From Mauremys mutica (lineage: Eukaryota; Chordata; Testudines; Geoemydidae), in NCBI RefSeq assembly GCF_020497125.1, contig NC_059082.1, forward strand, positions 64,372,948 through 64,436,947: 64,000 nucleotides of DNA, written 5' to 3'. Below the pieces are notes generated by a model that did no database searches, had not been told where the DNA came from, and saw nothing but the letters and a program-made list of their open reading frames with translations. Every line of letters starts with the position of its first letter. Position 1 is the first letter of the stretch. The position numbers were made by a program, and so were the translations under genes. This document shows positions 53,274-64,000 of this stretch, one piece after another.

Positions 53274-53302
53274 AGTGTGTGTGTGTGTGTGTGTGTGTGT
53301 GT
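53274..53302. repeat. (TG)n microsatellite
   Basis: Perfect TG run inside the Tigger-like element. Confidence 0.9.
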
Positions 53303-53433
53303 TCGTTCTCCCTGGAACCTAACCACCCCTCTTTACATTAATTCTTATGGGAAAATTGGATTTGCTTAACTTCATTTCGCTTAAAGTAGCATTTTTCAGG
53401 AACATAACTACAGTGTTAAGCGAGGAGTTACTG

Positions 53434-56400
53434 TAATAAATAATTAAATCCCCAACATTAATTGTACCAGGTGACTTGAATACTTGCTCAGATGACATCT
53501 TCAAGATTGGCATAAAATCTCATATCCACTATTACCATGAGTCTGACTTGCACAGTCAGATGTTCACTGATCCAACTGGCCTAGAGGAGGACAACAGAGG
53601 TACCCACAACTTTTGCTAGTCCACACACCATTTCTGACAAAAATCAGACGTTTTCCATCTCCCTATCTAAGGGCTACATCACAAAGCTGTCTCCAGAGAG
53701 CGGATTTCCAAAAAGCTGTGATGGACAGTGTTGCTCTTCCATAGAACCAGTGAACAGTTAGTTTGACAAGACCTTATAACCACAGATTGTTAAAAACTAT
53801 TGCCTTCATATTCCATACTATTCCCCAAAGCTCGCAATCCAATGAAGAAGAATAGATGAAATGTAAAGGCTGCAGGTTGGAGCACGACTACTTCAAGATC
53901 CACTGAGAACCTGAATACAGGACTTTGGAGCTGGAGCGCAGCTCCAAAGCCCTGCCTGACTAGGGAATAAAATTCCTGAATTACTGCTGTGAAGGTGACC
54001 AAAAAAAATTTTTTTTTTTAAATTACTCCTCAGCTACTAAATCTTGACTAGCAAAACTGTTTTGAACAGATGGTCATCTTCGCCATGAAGGACAAGAATT
54101 CATCCTATTTCACAGAAAAAGACATTGAAATAACCTTATACCACTGATGAATAACCTAGGCAATGCCTCCCTCCAGAAGGGCATTCTACCAGCAACACAA
54201 TGGGCCAACTTGTGCCTAAGAAAGTCATCAAAGGAAGGCAGCGTAGTATGTGAGGTCTTCAGCATCAACCTCTCCTTCCTGAGCTGTACTATCAGATTTT
54301 TCTTTTTTACTAAATATTCCAAGCTGTCACCAAATTTTTGTGGTTGTTTTCCTCATCAATTTTTGCAAGTACACTTTTTACCCTCAATAGCCCATTTGAC
54401 TCACCCTGATGTAAAAGGCTTGGACACTTTCTTTCCCTCCACCATTGGACAAGACAGGAGCCTCTTCTATTTTCTGCAATATTCGATGCACTCAATGAAC
54501 ATTTTAAAGGTTCGCTCTAACATCCAGAATGTACCAGAGATTTTTCTTTAGGTACAAGAGATTTGGACTCAACAATAACAAAACTGTCATGAAGATCTAG
54601 GAAAGAAATTCTTCATGAGAATAAGGTACACTCCATCCATATGAAATGTACAGAACTGCATCATCACCAAATATGCAGCCACCTTTGATATTCATATTAC
54701 GGATGTCAGTGAAAGTAGATCACTTTGATCAACTGCTAAAACTCAAAACCAATAACTAGCACCACCAATATATAGCACTTCTCCTCCAGAGTATCATTAT
54801 TCCCCTTTGCAAAATGGGGAAACTGAAACTGACACAGAAGTGAAGTGACTTGCCCAAGGTCACAAATTAGGTTAGCACAAAGACTCTTTGAAGCAAGAAA
54901 ACTGTTAGCCAGAAACATTAATTATAAAATGGAACCGTTAGATTCTAGAGTTGCAAAAAACTGTATTTAGGGGCAATAGCCACAATTCAGCTGGTCTGAC
55001 CAGTTTCAAGAATTAGCATATCACAAACTTTAAGACCTATATATGCAACCTCAGACTGTAGTATTAAAAAAGTCATTCTAAGTCAAGCTAATGAAAACCT
55101 CAGTTAATAGAAAACAGTTGCTAACAATAAGACTATCATCTTTATTAACTTCCTCTCAATTTTTGATAGTTTTACCCTTTTCAAACAGTCAAAGACCCCA
55201 GCAGAATTCTGCAAAATATTGTCTAAAAGTGTAGCCAGTTGACTACACATATGGTTTGTTATTAAGAACGCTTAAGAGATCAACTAACCAAACATAGCCC
55301 AAAAAAAGCAATACAATACACAAAGGAAAGAGTTAATAAGATACCAATCCTTCTGGGAAGCATTTCTTGCAGTGCTGTTCCACAGTGGGGGTGCTTTGAA
55401 TTATTCCACCAACCACTTATATTTATAGCACAATTGCTTACAAGTTATAAAGCATTTTATGTCACCTAAAATCCTACCCACCAGTTTGTATCAGTTCCTT
55501 AACTTGCTGTTCTGTACTTCTCCTTATCTCTGTTTTGGATACTGCGAAGGTACCTGTACTAGGACACAGAACAAATGTATCTTGCCTTTGACAGGTTTTA
55601 TATTCGCTAATGCCAAAAGCTATGTTTAGCTTTGCAGAGCACTGTGGGATATATATCTCTTGACATAGGTGAGCAAAGAACTGTAAAAAAGACTTCATAT
55701 AATATGGCATGCCCTATGCTTAATATGTGCAGTAGCTAGCAAAGATAAATTATTTACTAAAATAACTTCACATTATGACCTTGTAAGATAAAAACATTAC
55801 TTAAAAATTCTTCATTTTGGAGTGGATTTTAGGAAACAATTTTGTAGATATTTTCAAATTGACTGCTCTGTAGTTCAGTTTCAATGATGAAGAATAACAA
55901 ATTTGTTAAAAAGCCAGTTTTCATTTAGATTATTAGAGCTCTAGTGACTGCTTCTGAAAAGGTTAAAAAATTATAAGTACAAAGTGGGATTATAATTCTT
56001 AAATGTTCATCTTCTAGGTTGGTGTCTGCCCCCAAGAACTATGGAGGTTTTTGTTTTGGTTTGGTGTTTGTTTTATTCTTTTGGGGGGGGTGTCTTATTT
56101 TTGACAAAATTCCAACCAGTCATATCAGTTACACACACTAACCTTTTCCCCCTTTGTGAAAACAATTCTCTCTCTCTCTCCTCCATGAACAACTACAGTG
56201 AAAACAGCTGACATTAGAAAGCTGAAACTCAGAACACACACTTATAATGAATAGTATGTGCTTTTCTAGATTTCAGGGAAAATTGTAAACTACCTGGCAG
56301 GATTGTTCAAGTGCCATTCTCCACTGGCACCAATGGCCCTGGGTGTCATAAACCTTAAAGTGGGTGTCAAGGCCATGCCCCCTCCACGTCCTCAGGCCAC

Positions 56401-58400
56401 CCATGGGACCCTAATTTAAAGCCTGAGCCCCAATCCTCTATCCTCCTCTATGCTATGCCAGAGGTAGAAGTGATAAAATGAATGGTGCCACAAGCTGCAA
56501 AAGATATAGAGGCAGATACCTTCACAATACATTGCTGTGTCCAGAATCACTGAGTTAAAGGGGCCTCAAGTGGGCACTTTCTAACCCACCAATTACATTG
56601 GAACCTGCCAAAGTTGTGGCACTTGTAATTTAAACTCCCCAAACCAGATCTCCAGCTGGCAGTTTGCCAGTTTTGCAATATCAGAAAAAGCCCCTTCTAG
56701 ATCCCAGAACTGGCCATCAGCCTAGCCCCTGGCATCAAAAGAGATCAAGCAACTCAATTCAGAGTGGGGCTGAAACTGGGAACCCAAAATGTCTACTCAC
56801 CTAGGCAGCAGTGAGTAGCAACCTCTCTCCCTAGCCAGTTGCTGTAGGCAGAAGCCAATCACTTGGCCTCGTTACCCAGGCCCCATCACCAACAGCAGCA
56901 TAAGTGATGGGCAGGCTAGGCCCACTGCCCTGATTCAGTACACGATACGGGGGAAGAGAACCAACCCCCCACAAGCACTGACAGGAAATGGGAGGTGAAG
57001 AGGGAAGCAGGGAGAGCACATAGAACACTGTCCTAGTTGCTCCAGGTTGAGATCTCATCCACATATACCAAGGGGTGTCTCCACTATTCCCAGTGCCATC
57101 AAAACTGCATTCCATGCAGAAAAAAAAAATTTCACTTAGCATTATTTAAAATACAATCTGTATTTACTAGCTTTAAACACAGTGATTAAGTTTAAGACAA
57201 TTACTTAAGTTAGTAGTAAGAAACCATTAGTGAACTGTCCTGTGCCATGATGAGTTGTTTAATAAAATTCCTCTTAACTGCAATATCCCAACTCCCCTAC
57301 TTTATTTGCAATAGTTGTAGTTAAACTGAAACTAAATTAAACTGTGTTTATGAGGAAACATCTAAATATAATAAGTGAAACAGAAAATAAGCTAAAGATC
57401 AACTGCTGAATAATACACTCATTTTAAAAGTTATTTATCAGCAGCATTTTGTTACAGCATGTTTAGATTCTTCCCACTTATGACAAGGCAAGACATTAAT
57501 CATGTTTTGTTTTCCTTTATGCTGTCATACTTCCCCTGTCATTTTTAAAAACCCCTTGAAAACTTAGAACAGTAGATATCTGCACCGCAAAGTTACTTCT
57601 CACTCCCAAGAAGTTCAGGCTGTTTTAGAGGGGTGGTGTTTGAGGTTTGTTTTTAATAAAGAAAGACGCTTAAAATATTTGCTTAGACAGAAAAAGTATT
57701 AATAAAGAAAATTATATTGATAGAAGTTTCACCAAAATAACCACAGTTAATTAAATCTGATGCCTACAACTGACAATGTGTCTTTATAGAGACACCATCA
57801 ACTATAAAATCACTTCTGTATTGTTTTTTGGCCTATTACTTTCCAAGTAACATTTACTATAACTGAAGGATTAAGTATTTATCTATATTTCTCCTGACTG
57901 TTCAATTTGTGAACATGATAACACTTTGCATATATTAAGGTGTTTTTCTTAACTTTGTAGAAATTAATTCATACCAATTATAAACAAACAAATTCATTCT
58001 TAATATACAGGAAATAAAGAATATCATATACAAAAGAAAAAGGTAACTCACACCACACTGGGACTGTGTAACACTAGTGACTGTTCATTACTACTCTTTA
58101 GGGTTTACCTGAAAATCAATTAAAATGCTGTTCTAATACTACTTGGTGTATTTGACACCACTTTGTGTACAATCAGACTCTGAATAATGAGTTTCTTATA
58201 GTCACTTTCCCTCCTTTGCCAATTATTTTTTCTTCTCTCACTCTCATCACACAACAACAGGGGCAGAAAACTACCATTTTAAAAGCCATAGGAAAATGCA
58301 GTTGTAAAACCACTGACAACTCGGGAGCGGCTGCCCTTGCTGTAAATCATTGTTTAAAACTACCAGCCTGAGTGGATCGGGGCTTTTGAAGTTCTGTCAA
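53434..58400. other. Intron 1, mostly unique AT-rich DNA
   Basis: Apart from the MIR core at 54790 I see no exon, no conserved frame and no clear mobile element. A block at 56320-57130 is somewhat GC-richer and may be an old repeat, but I could not identify it. Confidence 0.4.
54790..54882 (+). mobile_element. MIR SINE core
   Basis: Contains CAAAATGGGGAAACTGAAAC and GTGACTTGCCCAAGGTCAC, the conserved MIR core, an old amniote SINE. Confidence 0.85.
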
Positions 58401-59750
58401 GTCATAATTAGGATGAACGAGTTGACAGGCTGCGGCGGCCTGTCCCCCAGCACCTCCCGCCCCACTCTCACCGGGGCCTCCAGCCTCAGCAGGGCTTGTC
58501 AGCGGTCGGAAGAGGTTCCACACAGGCTCCGTTCACACCGCAGAGGGATCACCCCCACAGGGCAACAGGCACTTAGCACCGCCTGTCGTGTGTTCATACC
58601 CCCCCCACGCTCCCCGTCACCGAGCCATCAGGAGCCCCCCGCAGAACCACCCACGAGGGTCTCCACCAAGCCAAGCACTAGATTAACACGAGCTGAGGAG
58701 GAGAAGAGAGGCACCAGGGTAACCCGGCTGCCGGGGGGAATAAACCCAGCCTCGATACTGCGGGGAGGGGGCAACACCCAGCAGCCTCCCTAGCGGGGGA
58801 GTGGCGGGGGAAGTGGGCCCAGAGCACCGCCACCCCCACCGGGGGCGGTGAGGAGCAACGGACCGCCTGCCCCATTGGGGTGGGGGATCGAGCCGCCAGC
58901 TCCCGCGTTCGGTGAGCCCCCCGCCTACCTGCTCGCTAGGTCCGGCGGCGGCGGCGGCGCAGCTGAGGAGGAAGGTGGCGGCAGCGGCGAGCTCTGAGCA
59001 CGACAACAACAGCAGCGTCTCCACTCCTGCCTCGGCAGCTGCGCTGAAGAAACCCGGCCTCCTTGTATTTGCGCCCTCTGGCGCTGGGAGGCCAGCGCCA
59101 CAATCAGCCGCCTCAAGCACAACCGCCCCGCCCGATTGGCGGCCGTGGGCACATTTCTGCTTTTCCCATCGGCTCCACAATTCCTAGAACAGGACCGGCT
59201 CCTCTGATTGGCTGAAGCCAACAGATTCTTTGCTTCCGATTGGCTCTATATGTCCCCTCCTGCCTCTCCGTTCCTTCGATTGGCTGGTTACTCAAACTAT
59301 GCGTCTCTATATCGCTCCCTCCCGGGTACGATGTTTCACAGGAGCGGGCAACATCTCCACCTCCAATTGGCTCCTCAACTGCCACGCCGGAGACACACCA
59401 CTCCTGATAGGTGGAGGCCGGCAGTCTCTGAGTCTCCGATTGGCTTAGGTTCACCATCACACCGCCCCCTCAGGAAGCCGGCGGAAGCATGGGGTGCCAG
59501 ACTGTCCACACCACACGGTAATTAGTACTGCCCTTGGGCCACCACCCCCCATAGGTAGTTTCCGCCTCCAAGCCCTGTCTCGTCGCCAACCGTCGTTGTG
59601 ATGTGGGGGGGGTGGCGGCCGGTTCGCTAGACACTGACAGCACTGCGCGTGCGCGGGATGGGGGGGGGGTCTTCCCCCCGTCGCGGGTTCTCGCTCTGCT
59701 TCCCACACGACACTGCACCACGTGACCGTGGGTGGGGCCTGAAGAGACGC
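58400..59750 (-). promoter_or_regulatory. ZC3H7A CpG-island promoter with six inverted CCAAT boxes
   Basis: A CpG- and GC-rich block surrounds the inferred first exon. Upstream of it six ATTGG pentamers on the plus strand read as CCAAT on the minus (ZC3H7A) strand, at 59135, 59207, 59239, 59279, 59366 and 59439. Most sit in the extended form GATTGGCT, the strong NF-Y context. No TATA box is obvious. This fits a constitutive promoter; a divergent upstream gene is possible but I see no exon for one. Confidence 0.65.
58929..59060 (-). other. ZC3H7A: Probable non-coding first exon of ZC3H7A
   Basis: The coding start at 38481 lies in an exon with an acceptor upstream, so a 5' UTR exon must lie further up. 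In the GC-rich region the minus strand has a strong donor GAGCAG|GTAGGC at 58929/58928, preceded by GCC-repeat 5' UTR-like sequence. I infer exon 1 ends here. The transcription start is not visible, so the upper bound is a guess. Confidence 0.5.
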
Positions 59751-59759
59751 GGGTGGTCT

Positions 59760-60370
59760 GCGCCACGGTGTCCTGCCAACGTGGGGGCACCTCAGTGAGG
59801 CGGGGCGGTTGCCTTGTGGTGGGGCATAAACGTGGCTGCCCTGGTGCCGTCAGGAGGTGGGCCTGGCCCCAGGACACCGGGGTGTGCTCAGCGTGCGGCG
59901 TGCGTCATTATGACATCACCCCGAGGGCCCGAAGTGGTGTCAGGCCTTTGTCCTGTCTTGGGGCGGTCTCGCCCCGCAGCATCACGCCTCCAAGGCATTG
60001 GCTCCTGATGCCATTTGCCATGCTTTGCACAGGGACAGGGCGGGGGCACTGTGCGGTCCCACGGCATGGCACTGGCAGACACAAGCCCAGCCAGTCTACC
60101 ACAGCTACAACTGCAGGCACAAGTGTCAAACTGTGCCTGTGGTGTCTCCCAGCTAGTGACAATGCTGGGCTTGAAGTGTGCAGCCTTCACTATAATGTCT
60201 TCATTTCACACGCGTGGTCCTGCATGGTAACCCACTCGTGTATGTGAATAGGTTAAAAATAAGGGAAAGTATAACTCTCCATCCTGCAAACAAAGGGAGT
60301 AGCCCTCACACTCACTGGTTTGGAAAGCAGTATCCTGCATGATTCCCCCTTGTTACCTACAATGCAGTGA
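59760..60370. other. GC-rich flank upstream of ZC3H7A
   Basis: GC content falls off gradually beyond the promoter. Several chance open frames on both strands, none with recognisable similarity and none with supporting splice signals. Nothing else identified. Confidence 0.4.
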
Positions 60371-60373
60371 TAG

Positions 60374-60375
<2 letters not shown>

Positions 60376-60404
<29 letters not shown>
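60376..60404. repeat. (CA)n microsatellite
   Basis: Perfect CA run upstream of the ZC3H7A promoter. Confidence 0.92.
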
Positions 60405-60407
<3 letters not shown>

Positions 60408-61497
60408 GCTCCTGGTGCAATCAGACCAACTAACATCACCTTTTGTGGCATAGAGTGATTGCCTGCAGCACTCAGAAAGGATTCCATGGCATTGTACAAC
60501 TGGCTGTTTGTTCTACAAGGGAGTTTCACATCCCCTGAAACATTGTTTTGATAACTGCTGGAAGTGGGATGCTTGACTGGATGGACAAATAGTCTGAGCT
60601 AGTATGGGAAGTAATACATTTCAGTTTTAGCCTATTTTTGAGTCAGTCTATCTTAATTTTTTCCCCCCTAGGTTTCTGAAGCTTAAAATGAGCATTTTAT
60701 TTTCATACAGGATTCTGCTACAAAGTCCTATCCCTCCCTTATAGCAGTCCACTACTAAAAATAGAGGTGCTTTTTGCCTTTCATTGACCTCAAATGTTAA
60801 GGAAGGGCAAATGGAAAACAAATGTCAATATAGTGTTTACTCAAAAGTAATATTGAAGGATTTAATGTATTAGTATTTGGAAGAAGTATTTGATCCTTGA
60901 AGTGTGCAATTATATTTATCATGATGTATTCTCAATGTGATTAATGAGTTTTAGCTGCAAATTTCCTATTGATAATTGAAGACACAAATAATTGTTTGAA
61001 GATTTGGAAATGCCCCCCTGTATATCTGGATTTGTCCATGTTTAATCTTTGACGTCACTCCCACACACTCTGAGCATTGATGATATATTCAATTAAATAT
61101 AAGTGGAGTACATCGAGCCCTTAGGCCAACGCTTCTTTGATGCTACTGGCTTTGGTCTTGGGAGTAATAAGAGCGTGACACCCATTGCGCTGTTGCAAGG
61201 CTAATTTTTTTTAATTTCATAGCCCCAGTCATATACCATAGGTCAGGGTTATAAAAGGTTATACTATGTACAAACTCCAGTGGCTACTGTTTTTCTTCCC
61301 ATTTCTGATTTTGTTATGAAAATCAAAATGCAAATAAAACATATCAACTGAAACTCATCCCAAATACTAAGATATACCATATACATACAAACTGAGGTCC
61401 TGTCTATGTAACCCACACACCTGGGTGTGGTGCGCTGTCCTAGCTAGTGGCACTGAGACCACTTAGAAAAACAGATTAATGGGTCTGCTTAATAGCC

Positions 61498-61590
61498 ATC
61501 TGGCTTTTAGCTCATGCAGTAGAGGCTCATGTATTTAGTTCCAGAGGTCCCAAGTTCAATCCTGCCTGCTGATGGCTGGAATTTGTCAGT
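61498..61590 (+). mobile_element. Worn tRNA-derived SINE
   Basis: TTTTAGCTCATGCAGTAGAGG resembles a tRNA A box region and AGGTCCCAAGTTCAATCCTG a B box. The tail up to about 61800 contains ATAGTGTAGAGAGGACATAA. No tRNA fold is expected to survive. Confidence 0.45.
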
Positions 61591-62229
61591 GTAACATCTA
61601 CATTAAGGAAATTCACATCAGTATAGTTATACCACTACAAGTCCCTAATTTAGGCATGCTGCACCAGCACAAGCTGGGACTGACATCAGTAAATTGCCCC
61701 GATCCCAGTGCAGTGTGTCTACATTAGAGACTTGTACTGGCATAACTACATCAATATAGAGATGCAAGTAAAATTTCCATAGTGTAGAGAGGACATAAGC
61801 ATAAACCATTACAAGACTATTTTTGAATCTGCAGACAGCTCAAAACAATGACTTAAAGGAGTGATCTGCCTACCCCCAATTAATCTAATTAGGTGTTGAT
61901 GCTTAAAACTACTTATAACAGTTTAAATGTAATAATTATTTCATTATTTATTATTTTAGCACATGTAAGAGGGAAGGAAATAAAATCTACAGGAAAGAAT
62001 GGAAAATGGGAGCTTTTTGAGAGGGAAATGCAGACGGAGAGACACAGAAAAGGGGGTGGGCAAGAGAGAAACAATGGGCAGAAATAGCAGTAATCTGAAA
62101 CTTGGTCAGATTTCTGACTCTTACTGAATGATCCTGAATATGAAACCAAGATACTGAATAGACCAGTTCTCTTCTTGAGGTACCCTGGTGCATGGGATAG
62201 CCTAATTTTGGCAATTAATTGATCTTTAT

Positions 62230-62645
62230 TAGCAGGTAAATATGCCCAATGGTCTATGATGGGATGTTCGATGGGGTGGGATCTGAGTTACTACAGAGAA
62301 TTCTTTCCTGGGTGCTGGCTGGTGAGTCTTGCCCACATGCTCAGGGTTTAACTGATGGCCATATTTGGCGTTGGGAAGGAATTTTCCTCCAGGGCAGATT
62401 GGCAGAGGCCCTGGAGGTTTTTCGCCTTCCTCTGCAGCGTGGGGCACAGGTCACTTGCTGGAGGATTCTCTGCACCTTGAGGTCTTTAAACCACAATTTG
62501 AGGACCTCAATAACTCAGACATAGGTTAGGGGGTTGTTACAGGAGTGGGTGGGTGAGATTCTGTGGCCTGCATTGTGCAGGAGGTCAGACTAGATGATCA
62601 TAATGGTCCCTTCTGATCTTAAAGTCTATGAGTCTATGAGTCTAT
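62230..62645 (+). mobile_element. CR1-like LINE 3' end
   Basis: Contains GGGAAGGAATTTTCCTCCAG, TTCGCCTTCCTCTGCAGC, CAGGAGGTCAGACTAGATG and GGTCCCTTCTGATC, and ends in the short tandem tail AGTCTATG repeated, as CR1 3' ends do. Confidence 0.8.
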
Positions 62646-63601
62646 ATGAAGGAACAGTTATCCTTGGTTTAGGGATTTCCTTTCTTCCAGAAATGGGTCA
62701 GCATTCAGCTCTTAGACCCTCATTCTCTGTGGTACCATTAGGCCAAGACAACTGCAGCCATAAAAGAGAGAATTAATACAACTATGAGGGCTGGAATTAG
62801 ATTATTGTGTTTAGTAACAGTTTCAGTTTCAGAGATACAGTTGGGGCCAACACACATGCTAGCACAATAGCCATTGGTGCTGGCACAGTTGGATCTTTGA
62901 CTGCTGAAGCACTTAGATACTATTGTGATGGACCCTGTAGAATCCCCCAAGATTGATAAAGGAATTTTTCCTCCTTTTCTGCTTCCTTCTAGGAGAGCAA
63001 ATATGTCAGATGAAAAGCTGTTGGAATGTTCTATTGTACCTTCAGAGAGAGGGGGAGATCTTACACTAAATAATAAATATAACTTAGTACAATAATCTGA
63101 GATAAGTGATCCAGTGAAATCAAAAGAATAAATTATAGAAAACAGATCTGTGACTAATTTTTTTTAATCTCCATTTAAAACAAGGGGGATCACATGTGTC
63201 TTCTTTTTCTAATGAAGAAGATCTCCCCAGGAACAGATCGGTCAGCCTGCCTGCTTTTGATATAGGTGAGATACTTGATCATTAACTCTTCTATAACGTT
63301 TGGATAATTATGTTTTCTCGCTCACTTTTGATGCCTCTAAATTGCGTCTTGTGTAATTATAGTTCATGTGGCAACAGTAACAACTTTCATAGTTAAGAAA
63401 AAAAATAATGTTGCAAGGAATTTTATTTTAAACAAAATGAGGAAGTTTCAGTTTGCATTGTTGCATGTTATACATAGTTGTAAGCTGCCCGCTTCTATTA
63501 CAAGTTCTTGCTCTTCAATGTAACTCATTAATAACATTTTACTATGTATAGCTGATAAAGTTATATGTTTTATATGTGTATACATATACGAAATGCACCT
63601 G

Positions 63602-64000
63602 CAGTAGAACTGCAGAGTTACAAATACCTCGGGAATGGAGGTTGTTTGTAACTCTGAAATGTCCATAACTCTGAACAAAACATAATGGTTGTTCTTTCGC
63701 AAGTTTACAACTGAACAGTGACTTAATCCAGCTTTGAAACTTTACTATGCAGAAGAAAAATTATGCTTTTAGCCACCTTAATTTAAATGAAACAAGCACA
63801 GAAACAGTTTCTTTACCTTGTCAAATCTTTTTTTTTAACTTTCCCTTTATTTTTAGTAGTTTATGTTTAACACAGTACTGTACTGTATTTGCTTTATTTA
63901 TTTATTTATTTTGTCTCTGCTTCTGCCTAATTGCGTACTTCCAGTTCCAAGTGAGGTGTGTGATTGACCAGTCAATTCATAACTCTGGTGCACGTAACTC
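63602..64000. mobile_element. Tigger-like element, cut by the window edge
   Basis: Begins CAGTAGAACTGCAGAGTTAC and continues with TGTAACTCTGAAATGTCC, ACTCTGAACAAAACATAATG and AACAAGCACAGAAACAGTTTC, the inverse of the 21339-21577 element. The right end is outside the window. Confidence 0.7.

Larger units (their letters stand above)
52246..53433. mobile_element. Tigger-like DNA transposon, 1.2 kb
   Basis: TA-flanked ends CAGTAACTCCTCACTTAA and, inverted, CAGTAACTCCTCGCTTAA. No transposase frame is recognised, and the GC-rich interior has only chance frames. It holds a younger hAT MITE at 52306-52511 and a (TG)n run at 53274-53302. Confidence 0.8.

Noticed and set aside
58350..60247. Long open frames on both strands around the ZC3H7A promoter
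   Set aside because: They are a by-product of high GC content and show no recognisable protein sequence.
61498..61575. tRNA gene
   Set aside because: A and B box-like motifs are present but the arms do not pair well and the context is that of a SINE.

Overview
The window looks like nuclear DNA of a reptile, most likely a turtle. The interspersed repeats are the kind found together in turtles: CR1 LINE tails, tRNA-headed SINEs with a CR1-like tail, DIRS tyrosine-recombinase retrotransposons, Penelope-like elements (PLEs) and many hAT, Tigger/mariner and Harbinger-type MITEs. The genes have vertebrate structure with many short GT-AG exons and CpG-island promoters. The species cannot be fixed from the sequence alone.

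Host genes. Two genes lie head to tail on the minus strand. Positions 9-160 hold the first coding exon of TXNDC11, whose remainder lies off the left edge. Positions 3880-38481 hold the complete coding region of ZC3H7A in 22 coding exons. The reading phase closes at every junction (2910 nt including the stop, 969 codons), and the protein aligns end to end with the vertebrate ZC3H7A I remember (about 971 residues in human). A probable non-coding first exon ends at 58929 inside a GC-rich promoter region (about 58400-59750), and the 3' UTR runs to about 3120. The order TXNDC11-ZC3H7A on one strand matches the human 16p13 neighbourhood as I remember it.

Region by region (plus coordinates). 1-700: TXNDC11 exon 1 and CpG island. 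700-3120: intergenic, with a LINE fragment at 1450-2200. 3120-13600: ZC3H7A 3' UTR and the exons for the C-terminal zinc fingers, with small DNA transposons and CR1 pieces in the introns. 13602-21620: an intron carrying DIRS copy 1 (14828-20749), decayed except for an open recombinase frame, and itself invaded by a PLE tail and a TA-flanked MITE. 21600-38520: exons for the middle and N-terminal parts (CCCH fingers, TPR region). 38518-58928: the 20.4 kb first intron, containing a nested stack in which DIRS copy 2 (40644-46782) sits inside a PLE (39936-47702), which sits inside an AT-rich repeat; a Tigger-like element holding a hAT MITE follows at 52246-53433. 58930-64000: promoter and upstream intergenic DNA with CR1, SINE and Tigger pieces.

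Most notable content. DIRS copy 2 keeps nearly the whole DIRS architecture: inverted terminal repeats with different outermost ends, an internal complementary region joining inverse copies of both ends, an 823-codon gag, then RT, RNase H, a methyltransferase-like domain and a tyrosine recombinase. Few coding breaks are visible. One amber stop just after the RT YLDD motif occurs at what looks like the same place in both DIRS copies. Both copies lie in the same orientation as ZC3H7A.
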